Notes: generated from the letters alone by a model not told the origin. Positions 41,296 to 50,689 are shown, counted from the stretch's first letter. The stretch is 64,000 bases of DNA from Stenotrophomonas maltophilia R551-3 (GCF_000020665.1 NC_011071.1:2780501-2844500); one strand, 5' to 3'. Program-made: numbers and translations.

Positions 41296-41591
41296 GCGCG
41301 TCCACCGCGCCGAGCTTCGCCATCATCGAAGTGCCAGGCTGCGGCATGCGCCTGCGCGCCATGAAGGATGAGGGCGGCTGGAGCATCTCCGGCTGGCGCC
41401 GAACCCAAGGCGCAAAGGCCATGGTCATGTTCGCGGCTGCGGATACCACACCGACCTTCAGCGAGACCGCCGGCCAGCATCACGTTATTGCCGGCCGCAC
41501 GTACATCGCAGTACCACCCGCGAGTAGGAAGAAGCTGCAGGAATTCATTGCGTCCGCTGAAGCCGGCACTGGCACCACCGGAGGCACCTGA
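41292..41591 (+). CDS. hypothetical early protein
   Basis: The 99-residue protein from ATG 41292 has a strand-rich core 'FAIIEVPGCGMRLRAMKDEG' and 'HHVIAGRTYIAVPPASRKK'. It overlaps neighbours at both ends. No family is recognised. Confidence 0.6.
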   Translation: MSASTAPSFAIIEVPGCGMRLRAMKDEGGWSISGWRRTQGAKAMVMFAAADTTPTFSETAGQHHVIAGRTYIAVPPASRKKLQEFIASAEAGTGTTGGT

Positions 41592-41833
41592 TGCGCCACC
41601 TGGCCATGCCCTTCTTCTGCGCCGTCGTCGTCGGCCTGCTGATGGCGCTGCTCGCGCGCGCCTTCTACACCGGCGCCGCCTCGTTCCTCCTGCCCTTCGC
41701 TGCAGGCGTCGTCTTCTTCACCTGGTGCGGCGTGCGCGACCTCGTGCGGAACTGGCCTGCCTTCCGCAAGGAAATGCGGCAGCGCGCGGCAGAGCGACAG
41801 CGCGCGCCGATGCCCGCTGACGACACCCACTGA
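41591..41833 (+). CDS. small two-span membrane protein
   Basis: The 80-residue protein has two hydrophobic segments ('FFCAVVVGLLMALLARAF', 'SFLLPFAAGVVFFTWCGV') and a basic cytosolic tail ('FRKEMRQRAAERQRAP'). Start overlaps the upstream stop by one base. Early phage membrane proteins often act in superinfection exclusion; here that is only a possibility. Confidence 0.65.
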   Translation: MRHLAMPFFCAVVVGLLMALLARAFYTGAASFLLPFAAGVVFFTWCGVRDLVRNWPAFRKEMRQRAAERQRAPMPADDTH

Positions 41834-41920
41834 GCAACCGCCCGCCCGAGCAACCGGGCTCCGCGCCGGCCGGACTTCCACACGTCGGCTACCCACTTCC
41901 GCCATTGATCGAGAGCAGCC

Positions 41921-42304
41921 ATGACCGCTTCCGTCGTTGTCGATTTCCACCATGAAGCCGAATTCCCCAAGTTGGAGAACGGCGAGCGCCCACGGGTCGA
42001 GCTGATTCGCGAACAGGTCGCAAGCTACGTCGAGGGTTACACCGTAGCCAAGGGACAGAAGCCCGCCCGCATCGTTCTGCAGGCTTCGGACCTCTTGCAT
42101 TGCCAGCGCAGGGTGCGGGCCCGCATGCAGAAGCCCCACCGCGACAAGGCAAAAGCCGAGTGGCAGGAGCGCCGCAAAGCCGGGTCGAAGGAGCGTTGGC
42201 GAGACGCCAAGCCCGAGCCCGTCGCGCTGGACGGCATGACCTGGTGCGGGATCCCCATCGAAGGCGTCGGCTACAGCCGCCATCGCGCGGTCGACAAGGC
42301 CTGA
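41921..42304 (+). CDS. hypothetical early protein
   Basis: The 127-residue protein ('MTASVVVDFHHEAEFPKLEN') has a basic middle ('QKPHRDKAKAEWQERRKAGS') and the end 'WCGIPIEGVGYSRHRAV'. It is preceded by an 87-base gap and followed by a gene three bases on. No domain is recognised; the basic composition would suit nucleic-acid contact. Confidence 0.6.
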   Translation: MTASVVVDFHHEAEFPKLENGERPRVELIREQVASYVEGYTVAKGQKPARIVLQASDLLHCQRRVRARMQKPHRDKAKAEWQERRKAGSKERWRDAKPEPVALDGMTWCGIPIEGVGYSRHRAVDKA

Positions 42305-42307
42305 TCC

Positions 42308-42559
42308 ATGGCGAAGTCCGCGCAGCTGGACATTTTCGATGACGACCCCGGGCGCGAAGCACGCGCATGGCGGATCCAAGCCGAAGAGGCGCTGCGGGCC
42401 TTCCAGTTCCCAGACGCCGTGCGCTTGGACCGACACGCCTATTACGTGGCCAGGGCCGAAGAGCTGGAGAAACGGGCCGGCAGGCCAGATCCAGCGCCAC
42501 CCACGCTTTCAACCGTGCGCCCGGGCGGGTGCATTCAACTTCCAAAGGACGAACGCTGA
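42308..42559 (+). CDS. hypothetical early protein
   Basis: The 83-residue protein ('MAKSAQLDIFDDDPGREARA') is helical and acidic at the start; it ends by a TGATG overlap with the next gene. No family is known. Confidence 0.6.
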   Translation: MAKSAQLDIFDDDPGREARAWRIQAEEALRAFQFPDAVRLDRHAYYVARAEELEKRAGRPDPAPPTLSTVRPGGCIQLPKDER

Positions 42560-43110
42560 TGACCAGCGAGAAAAGCGCCACCCCCATCTACAACGCAGGC
42601 GGTATCGAACTGACCGCATGCCAGTTGCATGAAGCACTGCTGATGGCAGGAACTCCGGAACTCGGTGTGCCATTCGAAGATCGCGGCCGCGTCCGCATTT
42701 TCCAGAGCGAGACAGGGCATAGCGGCCCTGGACTGTATTGCGAGTGCGTTGATGTGGAGGAGGAGGGCTGCATCCTGTTGGATGGATCCTCTCCAGCCAT
42801 CGCGCCGACCGCGCAGGCCGTGGACCTGGACATGTTCTACATCCAGGACACGCGACAGTTCGTCGGGAATTGCCCCATGTGGTGGGGCCCGAACGGAAGT
42901 GGCTATGTAACCAGGCTGGATGAAGCTGGCCGCTACACCGAGCAGGAGGCGGTCAAGCAAAACCGAACGCGCAACACGGATGTGCCATGGCTTTGCGCAG
43001 AGATAGACGCACTCTCACGCCGTACAGTCGACTTTCAGCACATGCGCACTCGCGAAGAGCGCCTGGCCGAGCTAGCCCTGACCGACAACCAGGCAGTCGG
43101 AAATGACTAA
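42559..43110 (+). CDS. hypothetical phage protein
   Basis: The 183-residue protein from 42559 includes 'GPGLYCECVDVEEEGCILLDG' and 'NCPMWWGPNGSGYVTRLDEA', the latter a motif I associate with early-region phage proteins that act on nucleic acids or metabolism, without a firm identity. It has several Cys in the middle. It is the longest plus-strand gene of the early block and converges with the minus-strand membrane gene, 25 bases apart. Confidence 0.65.
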   Translation: MTSEKSATPIYNAGGIELTACQLHEALLMAGTPELGVPFEDRGRVRIFQSETGHSGPGLYCECVDVEEEGCILLDGSSPAIAPTAQAVDLDMFYIQDTRQFVGNCPMWWGPNGSGYVTRLDEAGRYTEQEAVKQNRTRNTDVPWLCAEIDALSRRTVDFQHMRTREERLAELALTDNQAVGND

Positions 43111-43135
43111 GTCACTGGCAAGGTCGAGCATTCTG

Positions 43136-43882
43136 CTACTCAGCGTCGAACGCTGCAGCAGCGCGCGCAGTCATCACATCAGCCAATCCAAGGCGTTCCA
43201 TAGCAACGGCACATGCCTGTTGAACAACTACAAGATCAGTTCGGATCAGAGGCAACAAGAACTGAAGGGCTTCATACAGCGCAGCAAGATCTTCCGCCGA
43301 TGCATCATCGGGAAGGAGTCTGTAGCTCTCTTGTGCGATCACCATAAGCCCGTTTGCCCGCAACAGGCAGCCCGCGACTTTTCTATCCAAGTAGTGCAGC
43401 CGATCCCGCGCCGCAGCGGTCATTGGGAAAGTAAGCCGGTCAAGATCCTCGAAGAGCGGTCTCCGATATCTGCCATCTGTCATGAAAAGCTGCTTACCGA
43501 CGCCGCCGCCTATAAGGATCCCAACAGCATTGCTGATGAGGCCAAAAGCAGTCGCAACTTCTCCGGTGATCTGAGCAAACAACAAGAGCTCTTCGGTTTC
43601 CTCTCGGTACTCCCGGCGGGACGCCTCACTGGCATTGCGGGTTGCTTCACCGGCAGCAATCCGCGTCGCCTCTGCACTAGCGCTGTTCGCGGTAACGCCG
43701 AGCTTCCACACCGCAAAGGCAGACGCCGTGGTGACGCCAATGCCAATCCAAGCGACAACCAAGGCAGCTATGGCGATCCCGGCCGCACTTCCACCAAACA
43801 GCGCCGCCCAGGCGTCCCACCACACAACGCAGTCGCCCTCGCCCGGCGGCCAACATGTACTGAGGCCATTCCACCAGCTCAT
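43136..43882 (-). CDS. membrane protein transcribed against the early operon
   Basis: From ATG 43882 the protein has 248 residues: a Trp-rich start ('MSWWNGLSTCWPPGEGDCVV'), then a hydrophobic segment ('AGIAIAALVVAWIGIGVTTA'). A charged helix and a second hydrophobic part ('ATAFGLISNAVGILIGGGVG') follow, with a long C-terminal helical domain. Opposite orientation to its neighbours and a stand-alone start mark it as a moron, probably expressed in the lysogen. A role in exclusion or envelope change is plausible but not shown. Confidence 0.7.
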   Translation of the reverse strand: MSWWNGLSTCWPPGEGDCVVWWDAWAALFGGSAAGIAIAALVVAWIGIGVTTASAFAVWKLGVTANSASAEATRIAAGEATRNASEASRREYREETEELLLFAQITGEVATAFGLISNAVGILIGGGVGKQLFMTDGRYRRPLFEDLDRLTFPMTAAARDRLHYLDRKVAGCLLRANGLMVIAQESYRLLPDDASAEDLAALYEALQFLLPLIRTDLVVVQQACAVAMERLGLADVMTARAAAAFDAE

Positions 43883-43946
43883 TCCGTGATCCCCCTGTGG
43901 ACTGGCCGGCATTCTGCCATGCCGCCGCGGTCGGCGGAGATCACCC

Positions 43947-44171
43947 ATGGCTGACCAGTTGCTCACCGCTGCACCAGTACGCAACGTCACCAGCGCGCAG
44001 TTCGCTGCTTCGCCGGGCGCAAGCGTCCTTTCCGCTCGGTTCCAATGTCTGTTGTCGTGCGGCCACGTCGTGATCCGCCCAGGTGAGCACGTGCGCGGCA
44101 CCAGGTTCTCTCTGCGCGCACCCCACACAGCCCCGTGCAACCAATGCCCGAAGGAATCCACCTATGGATGA
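43947..44171 (+). CDS. small putative zinc-ribbon protein
   Basis: The 74-residue protein from ATG 43947 (after GGCGGAGATCA) has 'CLLSCGHVV' and 'CNQC', a Cys4-type arrangement with a ribbon-like spacing. It overlaps the next short frame by eight bases. Probably binds a metal; function unknown. Confidence 0.6.
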   Translation: MADQLLTAAPVRNVTSAQFAASPGASVLSARFQCLLSCGHVVIRPGEHVRGTRFSLRAPHTAPCNQCPKESTYG

Positions 44172-44256
44172 CGGTCGCCGCGTGATTGGCGCCGCGCAAG
44201 CGGCCTTCCTTCTGGAACAGCTCGAAGCCCACATCGAGGAGTGCAACAAGCCATGA
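44164..44256 (+). CDS. 30-residue short gene in the early chain
   Basis: The short frame reads 'MDDGRRVIGAAQAAFLLEQL' then 'EAHIEECNKP'. It overlaps both neighbours (eight and four bases), which is the main reason to accept it. It could simply be a bridging leader. Confidence 0.4.
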   Translation: MDDGRRVIGAAQAAFLLEQLEAHIEECNKP

Positions 44257-44567
44257 CCCAGGAACATATCAGCCACCCGGAAGGTTTGCCGAACTGCGCC
44301 GCCGGCCACCGCGCGCGCCACATTCACGACAAGCGCTGCGCTTCCGCCGGCGGTGGTCACCTGGTCGAGTGCGCCTGCAGGTCGACCAGCAGGCATGCCG
44401 ATCCCGACAAGGCCATCGCAGCATGGCGCAGACTGAATCGGCCAGCGCGCAGCGCGCGCGCCGCATCAGTCGATATGTCGGCCGACAACGTTCTGCAGTT
44501 CCAGCTTGGGCTGCCCGATCGTCCTAAGAAGGCTCGCCGCATCGGAGGCCATCATGGGCGCGGCTGA
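44253..44567 (+). CDS. hypothetical Cys/His-rich early protein
   Basis: The 104-residue protein ('MTQEHISHPEGLPNCAAGHR') has clustered His and Cys ('HIHDKRCASAGGGHLVECAC') like a treble-clef zinc site, then a helical tail ending 'VLQFQLGLPDRPKKARR'. It overlaps AlpA by 14 bases. Confidence 0.62.
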   Translation: MTQEHISHPEGLPNCAAGHRARHIHDKRCASAGGGHLVECACRSTSRHADPDKAIAAWRRLNRPARSARAASVDMSADNVLQFQLGLPDRPKKARRIGGHHGRG

Positions 44568-44769
44568 GAGACTGGAAGAGCTGCTATCACTCGATCGCGT
44601 TCGCCAGATGACCGGGATGGGCACCACCTTCATCTACGGAGAGATCAAAGTCGGCCGCTTCCCGCGCTCTATCCGCATCGGTCGCCGCGCACTCTGGATA
44701 CAATCCGAGGTGCAAGGCTGGGTTCGGCAGCAGATCGCGCAGAATCGACCTTTGCAGGTGGATGGGTAA
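44554..44769 (+). CDS. AlpA-family excisionase/regulator
   Basis: The 71-residue protein has an AlpA-type winged HTH: 'LLSLDRVRQMTGMGTTFIYGEIKVGRFPRSIRIG' and 'WIQSEVQGWVRQQI'. In P4-like elements AlpA drives excision with the integrase. It is the last gene before the tRNA end, so in the circular phage it is next to attP and int. Confidence 0.88.
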   Translation: MGAAERLEELLSLDRVRQMTGMGTTFIYGEIKVGRFPRSIRIGRRALWIQSEVQGWVRQQIAQNRPLQVDG

Positions 44770-44801
44770 GCGGGCGGGTAGCTAAGGCTGTAGAAGCGAA
44801 A

Positions 44802-44823
44802 AAGCCCCTATTTCTAGGAGCTT
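44802..44823 (-). terminator. terminator downstream of tRNA-Ser
   Basis: AAGCCCCTA/TAGGAGCTT (one mismatch, loop TTTC) has T-rich flanks on both strands, so it can stop tRNA-Ser transcription on minus and alpA transcription on plus. It is the phage-borne counterpart of the hairpins at 609 and 2346. Confidence 0.75.
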
Positions 44824-44834
44824 TTTGCAAAGAC

Positions 44835-44924
44835 TGGCGGAGAGAGTGGGATTCGAACCCACGGAAGGTTTAACCCTTCGCCGGTTTTCAAGACCGGTGC
44901 CTTAAACCGCTCGGCCATCTCTCC
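44835..44924 (-). tRNA. tRNA-Ser(UGA), integration target (attR side)
   Basis: The 90-base gene starts GGAGAGATGGCCGAGCGG on the minus strand and ends with encoded CCA. The acceptor stem GGAGAGA pairs with TCTCTCC; the anticodon arm is CCGGT-CTTGAAA-ACCGG, giving anticodon TGA; a long variable arm and 'GGTTCGAATCC' T-arm follow. The last 14 bases repeat at 2379-2392. The prophage restores the 3' end so the tRNA stays functional. Confidence 0.95.
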
Positions 44925-45047
44925 AATCGGGTCCCGGACGCCCGGGCAGCGGCGTATTCTCGCACGTGAAGGGCATTTGCCCAAGACCACCTTGCCCCTG
45001 CCCTTCGCATCCGGCACGGTGGTGCCTTCACTGCAATCGGAGCCCCC

Positions 45048-46118
45048 ATGGCCCACCTCGATCTGGCCAACCTGCGCACCACCCTGCTGGACGACACCCA
45101 GCTGGCCGCAGTGGCCCTGCACCGCACTTTCGCCGGGCACCTGCCGGTCAGCAGTGGGCATCTGGTGGTCTGCGATCCGCTGGTCCAGGCCGAGGCGCCC
45201 GCGCTGGCCGACTACACCGCCCCGCTGGGCCGGCATCCGGTCGAGATCATCGTGCACAGCGGCCGCCCGGCGCTGGCCGTGGTCCGGTTCAAGCCCCGCG
45301 AAGACCTCACTGCGTCTGCCCTGCACTGGCAGATGGCGCGCTGGACCACGCAGGACCTGACCGGCCTGGATGAGGACAGTTTCATTGGCTATCCGGTCGA
45401 CGCCGGCATCGGCTGCTTCATGGACACCGACACCCAGCAGGCGCTGCTGGCCTTGATTGAACAGGCCGGTGGCGACGAAGACAACGCGTGGTCGGATGCG
45501 CTGATCGACCATGACGGCCTGGATGACGGCGCCGAATACCGCCCCTGGGGCGAGGACTCACCACACGGCCTGGTCGTGTTCACCAGCGGCTGGGGCGACG
45601 GCGTCTATCCGAGCTACTGGGCGCTGGATACCTCCGGCATTCCGGTCGCTCTGGTCACCGATTTCCTGTGCATCCAGGGCGGTGATGGGCGCGACGAGCG
45701 CGAGATCGCCGACCAGGCCTATCGCGACAGCCTCCCACCCGAAGAAGCTGAAGCGCTGGCACGGCTTGTAGCGGCCGTGGACCGCGACGACCCGGATGCG
45801 CTGCGAGAGCTGTTGAAGGATGCGCCGCAGCGCGCCAACCAGATCGAGCCGGGCTGTGGCGGCACCGCCCTGTTCGAGGCGATCCGCCTGGACCGCCCAC
45901 AGGCACTGCGGGCGCTGCTGCAGGGCGGCGCGTTGCCGGCAATGCCCGAGCGCCTGCACATGAGCAAGGTGACCAGCTACATGGACTACGCCCGGTTCCT
46001 GAAGAAGCCACGCAGCGCGGAACTGATGGCGGTGCTGGAAGCGCCAGTCATTGCCGAGCCCAGACCAGCCGCACCGCCGCGGCGCAGCTTCTGGGATCGG
46101 CTGTTCGGCAGGAAGTGA
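45048..46118 (+). CDS. DUF4241 and ankyrin-like repeat protein
   Basis: The 356-residue protein has a DUF4241-type region (about 60-225, 'GVYPSYWALDTSGIPVALVTDF'), then an ankyrin-like helical tail ('ALARLVAAVDRDDPDALREL', 'TALFEAIRLDRPQALRALLQ'). It ends in a basic segment 'RRSFWDRLFGRK'. DUF4241 proteins can be immunity-like or regulatory; no function is shown. It is the first host gene after the tRNA and is followed by a SMAG element. Confidence 0.75.
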   Translation: MAHLDLANLRTTLLDDTQLAAVALHRTFAGHLPVSSGHLVVCDPLVQAEAPALADYTAPLGRHPVEIIVHSGRPALAVVRFKPREDLTASALHWQMARWTTQDLTGLDEDSFIGYPVDAGIGCFMDTDTQQALLALIEQAGGDEDNAWSDALIDHDGLDDGAEYRPWGEDSPHGLVVFTSGWGDGVYPSYWALDTSGIPVALVTDFLCIQGGDGRDEREIADQAYRDSLPPEEAEALARLVAAVDRDDPDALRELLKDAPQRANQIEPGCGGTALFEAIRLDRPQALRALLQGGALPAMPERLHMSKVTSYMDYARFLKKPRSAELMAVLEAPVIAEPRPAAPPRRSFWDRLFGRK

Positions 46119-46138
46119 CCGGGGCCGGAAAGCAGCAA

Positions 46139-46161
46139 CGCCGGGCATGGCCCGGCGCTAC
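46139..46161 (-). repeat. SMAG palindrome
   Basis: The stem CGCCGGGC-ATG-GCCCGGCG is followed by CTAC, the complement of GTAG. It lies 21 bases after the DUF4241-gene stop and may stabilise its mRNA end. Confidence 0.88.
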
Positions 46162-46199
46162 TGTTTCACAGATCGGCGGTGCAGTCGCGGGTAGGCGCC

Positions 46200-47192
46200 T
46201 CAGCCCGCATCCACTGCCAACGCGCCCAGCGCACTGGCCTTGATCCGCTCCTTGGCCTTTTCACAGGCGCCACCGCAATCCAGGCGCGAGGCCTCCAGCT
46301 GCGGCGGCAAGTGCTCGGCCAGGAAGTCGATGAACACGCGCACCGCCGGCAGCAGGCCGCGGCGCGAGGCGAACACGGCATGGCACACACCCTGCGGCAG
46401 CGACCAGTCCGGCAGCACCACTTCCAGTTCGCCGTTGCGCACCGCATCGGCGCACACGGTTTCCGGCAGCATGGTGATGCCGAAACCGTCCTTCACCATG
46501 CTCTGCAGCAGCGGGAAGTCGAAACCGGCCACGCGCGGCTGCAGGTCGACCCGGCGCACTTCGCCTTCCGGGCCGTGCAGCTCCCAGCGCTGGCGGGCTT
46601 CGTCTTCGCTGATGCTGAGGGTGACGTGCTGGGTCAGCTCTTCCGGATCCTTCGGCCGGCCAGCGCGATCCAGGTACTTCGGGCTGGCCACCAGCAGTTC
46701 CTGCACTTGGCCGAAGCTGCGCATCACCAGGCTGCCATCGTCGTCCAGGCGCGAACGCACGCGCAGGGCCACGTCGTAGCCTTCATTGATGATGTCCACG
46801 CGGCGGTTGCTGATGTTCAGCTGCAGCCGCACCTTCGGGTACTGCTCAAGGAACTTGGGCAGCAGCTTGGGCAGCTGCATCTGCGCCAGCGATACCGGCA
46901 CGCTGGCACGCACCAGGCCGCGCGGTTCCGCACTGAGGCGGTCCACCACTTCGCGTGCGGCCTGTGCCTCGGCCAGCATCGTCTGCGCGTGACGATGCAC
47001 GCTGGTGCCGACGTCGGTCACCGCAAAACGGCGCGTGGAGCGCTGCAGCAGGCGCACGCCCAGGTCGGTTTCCAGCTGGCTGATGCGGCGGCTCAGGCGC
47101 GACTTGGGGATACCCAGAGCGCGTTCGGCGGCAGCGAATCCACCGTGGTCGACCACCATCGCAAAGTAGTACAGGTCATTCAGGTCATGCAT
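46200..47192 (-). CDS. LysR-type transcriptional regulator
   Basis: The 330-residue protein has the LysR N-terminal winged HTH ('FAAAERALGIPKSRLSRRISQLETDLGVRLL'). A co-inducer domain (about 90-300, 'VRASVPVSLAQMQLPKLLPKFL') follows, and a C-terminal extension of about 25 residues ('CGGACEKAKERIKA') longer than usual. It is divergent from azoR across 127 bases that hold a LysR-type palindrome, so it most likely regulates azoR and itself. Confidence 0.92.
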   Translation of the reverse strand: MHDLNDLYYFAMVVDHGGFAAAERALGIPKSRLSRRISQLETDLGVRLLQRSTRRFAVTDVGTSVHRHAQTMLAEAQAAREVVDRLSAEPRGLVRASVPVSLAQMQLPKLLPKFLEQYPKVRLQLNISNRRVDIINEGYDVALRVRSRLDDDGSLVMRSFGQVQELLVASPKYLDRAGRPKDPEELTQHVTLSISEDEARQRWELHGPEGEVRRVDLQPRVAGFDFPLLQSMVKDGFGITMLPETVCADAVRNGELEVVLPDWSLPQGVCHAVFASRRGLLPAVRVFIDFLAEHLPPQLEASRLDCGGACEKAKERIKASALGALAVDAG

Positions 47193-47198
47193 GCCCGA

Positions 47199-47214
47199 GT
47201 TCCATATCTAGAAC
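47199..47214. promoter_or_regulatory. putative LysR-regulator binding site
   Basis: GTTC-CATATCTA-GAAC is an interrupted palindrome with the T-N11-A form expected of LysR operators. It lies seven bases upstream of the lysR start in the divergent region. Confidence 0.55.
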
Positions 47215-47319
47215 AATACGTGGCATTCAACCACCTTTATCCCGCCTTTGCAACAACCTATCGTTCTCTCCGTCGGCGGGGCCTACCCGCCCCTTCCTCC
47301 CAGAACATAGGTGACTGCC

Positions 47320-47907
47320 ATGAAGCTTCTGCATCTCGACGCCAGCGTGCTTGGCGAGAACTCCGTCTCCCGCCACCTGACCGCCGCCGTGGTGGCCCGG
47401 TTCAAGCAGCAGGTTGAAGGCCTGCAGGTTGATTATCGCGATCTTGACGCCAATCCGGTACCGCATCTGCGCAGTGGTTCGCTGGCCAAGACCGACGCGG
47501 CCGAAGCTGCCGAGGCTGAACAGGTGCTCGAGCAGTTCCTGGCGGCTGACATCGTGGTGATCGGTGCGCCGATGTACAACTTCAGCATCCCCTCCACCCT
47601 GAAGGCCTGGATCGACCGCGTCGCCGTGGCCGGCCGCACGTTCAAGTACACCGAGAACGGCCCGGTGGGCCTGGCCGGTGGCAAGCGGGTGATCGTGGTC
47701 AGCAGCCGTGGCGGCATCTATACCGATTCGCCGGCCGACTTCCAGGAACCCTTCCTGCGCCAGACGTTCGCCTTCTGGGGCATCAACGACATCGAGTTCG
47801 TGCGTGCGGAGGGCATTGCCTACTCGCCGCAGCACCGCGAAGACGCCATTGCCGGCGCACTGGCCGCGCTGCCGTCTCACGAAGCGGCTGAAGCCGCCGC
47901 GGCGTAA
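47320..47907 (+). CDS. azoR: FMN-dependent NADH-azoreductase
   Basis: The 195-residue flavodoxin-like protein starts at ATG 47320 with 'MKLLHLDASVLGENSVSRHL'. The FMN loop 'GAPMYNFSIPSTLKAWIDRV' and 'VVSSRGGIY' are typical of AzoR. It reduces quinones and azo bonds with NAD(P)H in the cytosol. Divergent LysR gene and downstream terminator indicate a single-gene transcript. Confidence 0.93.
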   Translation: MKLLHLDASVLGENSVSRHLTAAVVARFKQQVEGLQVDYRDLDANPVPHLRSGSLAKTDAAEAAEAEQVLEQFLAADIVVIGAPMYNFSIPSTLKAWIDRVAVAGRTFKYTENGPVGLAGGKRVIVVSSRGGIYTDSPADFQEPFLRQTFAFWGINDIEFVRAEGIAYSPQHREDAIAGALAALPSHEAAEAAAA

Positions 47908-47960
47908 CGCGTTCCAGCGTTCGGCGCCGCTCTCTCTCCTCGTCGAGGCGCTGAACGCGG

Positions 47961-48023
47961 GCCGGGATCCCCTCCCCCATCCCGGCCCACCCTGGCGGCC
48001 CCGCTTAGCGGGGCCGTCTTTTT
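47961..48023 (+). terminator. double hairpin terminator after azoR
   Basis: A GCCGGGAT/ATCCCGGC hairpin (47961-47986) is followed by a perfect 9-bp CGGCCCCGC/GCGGGGCCG stem (47996-48016) and TCTTTTT. The second is a strong intrinsic terminator. Confidence 0.9.
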
Positions 48024-48040
48024 GCGTGCCGATTCTTGTC

Positions 48041-48120
48041 CGCCGGGCATGGCCCGGCGCAACCCGTGCAGGTGCCGGCATGGTCCGGCCGGCTCCGGTA
48101 GCGCCGGGCCATGCCCGGCG
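48041..48120. repeat. pair of SMAG palindromes facing each other
   Basis: The left stem CGCCGGGCATGGCCCGGCG (48041-48059) faces GTAG plus the mirror stem (48098-48120). The left element's CTAC is degenerate (CAAC). Paired elements like this are frequent for SMAG sequences. Confidence 0.85.
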
Positions 48121-48138
48121 GAAGCGGTACAGTGGTTC

Positions 48139-48495
48139 ATGAACTACATCGTGACCACTGCACATCGCAGCGAATTTCCGCACCCGATCACACTGCGCCG
48201 AGGCCAGGCACTGGTGGTGGGCGAACGTTATGAAGGCCCCGAGGGCTGGGAAGACTGGTTCCTGTGCGAAGCCGAGGGCCAGCAGCCCGGATTCGTGCCG
48301 GCGCCGGTGATCGGCCGCGATGCGCAGGGTGGCGCATTTGCCACGGAAGACTACTGCGCGCGGGAACTGGATGTGGATCCCGGGCAGCTGCTGCGCGGGC
48401 AACGCACGCTCAATGGCTGGGCGTGGTGCGCGCCGGAGACGGGCGAACCCGGATGGGTGCCGTTGGAGAAGCTGCGGGCTGCAGAAACCCCGTAG
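48139..48495 (+). CDS. SH3-like domain protein
   Basis: The 118-residue protein from ATG 48139 begins 'MNYIVTTAHRSEFPHPITLR' and has two SH3-like units ('GWEDWFLCEAEGQQPGFVP', 'GWAWCAPETGEPGWVPLEKL'). It resembles bacterial variant SH3 domain proteins of unknown role. Its stop codon TAG is part of a SMAG GTAG. Confidence 0.78.
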   Translation: MNYIVTTAHRSEFPHPITLRRGQALVVGERYEGPEGWEDWFLCEAEGQQPGFVPAPVIGRDAQGGAFATEDYCARELDVDPGQLLRGQRTLNGWAWCAPETGEPGWVPLEKLRAAETP

Positions 48496-48517
48496 CGCCC
48501 GAGCCTGCGCTCGGGCG
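48492..48517 (+). repeat. SMAG-like palindrome overlapping a stop codon
   Basis: GTAG at 48492-48495 supplies the TAG stop of the SH3-like gene, followed by the stem CGCCCGAG/CTCGGGCG (48496-48517). Confidence 0.8.
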
Positions 48518-48537
48518 GCAGCACAAAGCGCAGGCTA

Positions 48538-49860
<1,323 letters not shown>

Positions 49861-49931
49861 TTATACGGATTTCTGCCGCCCGGTTCATTCCCGCCGTGGC
49901 AGAATCGGGCTATTCCGTACTGGTCCGGTCC

Positions 49932-50570
49932 ATGTCTGCACCCCGCTCGTCGTCCGCCAAGTCGTTCACTGTGCATATCCCGCGCAACGCCCTGAAGATC
50001 GCCGGCATCGCCTTCGGCGTGGGCGTGCTGCTGTTCGTGCTGGTCTGGCTGACCGGCCGTGACAAGGAGTTCTTCCGCGCCGACCCGGCAGCACAGACCC
50101 CGCAGGAAACCGCCCAGGTGGAGCCCCTGCCGGAACCGTTGGCCGCTGCGGCCGGTTCCAGCGACATGCCAGACGCCAAGCCGGCACCGGTGGAGGAAGA
50201 AGCGCCGAAACTGGTCGAAACCGCTCCGCCACCGCCCGCGCCGATCGCCGAGCCGGCCCCGGCCGCCCCGGGCGCAGCGCCGGCCGCGACCGGCAACAGC
50301 CAGCCGATGCCGATTGCCGGCCAGTCGCCGCCGCCGTCCTATCCCGCCGCGGCACTGCGCGCCGGTGAAACCGGTACGGTGGTGGTACGCGTGGATGTGG
50401 ATGCCACCGGCTACCCGAACAACACCACGCTGATCCAGCGCAGTGGTTCACGCGAGCTCGACCGTGCCGCCACCGACGCCGTGCGGCGCTGGCGCTTCAC
50501 TCCGGCACAGAGCAACGGCCAGGCCGTGCCCGGCAGCATTGAAGTGCCGTTCGACTTCAAGACGCAGTAA
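49932..50570 (+). CDS. TonB-family energy transducer
   Basis: The 212-residue protein has an N-terminal membrane segment ('ALKIAGIAFGVGVLLFVLVW'), a Pro/Ala/Glu-rich periplasmic linker (about 55-125) and a TonB C-terminal domain ('YPAAALRAGETGTVVVRVDV', 'LDRAATDAVRRWRFTPA'). Such proteins couple the proton motive force to outer-membrane receptors, although this may be a paralogue without ExbBD nearby. A related gene follows 119 bases on. Confidence 0.87.
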   Translation: MSAPRSSSAKSFTVHIPRNALKIAGIAFGVGVLLFVLVWLTGRDKEFFRADPAAQTPQETAQVEPLPEPLAAAAGSSDMPDAKPAPVEEEAPKLVETAPPPPAPIAEPAPAAPGAAPAATGNSQPMPIAGQSPPPSYPAAALRAGETGTVVVRVDVDATGYPNNTTLIQRSGSRELDRAATDAVRRWRFTPAQSNGQAVPGSIEVPFDFKTQ

Positions 50571-50689
50571 CTGAACGCTTTCCGGCAGGCAAACTGAACC
50601 CTGCCGGTGGCGTTGACGCAACGCTGACACTCCTCGTCCGTGGCTCGGGCAACACTTCCCACGTCGTCAAGTGACGGAAGGAGTTTGCG

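Larger units (their letters stand above)
2379..44848. mobile_element. lambdoid siphophage prophage integrated at tRNA-Ser(UGA)
   Basis: The element is bounded by identical 14-bp att cores, with integrase at one end and an AlpA-like excisionase at the other. It contains a full set of siphophage modules: immunity, O/P-like replication, Q-like antitermination, lysis, HK97-type packaging and head, and a lambda-type tail. No essential phage function is obviously broken, so it may be inducible. In the circular form, early plus-strand genes would run through alpA and attP into int. Confidence 0.92.

Noticed and set aside
41834-41920. Possible extra small gene between the membrane protein and the 127-residue gene
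   Set aside because: The 87-base gap has no start with a ribosome-binding site.
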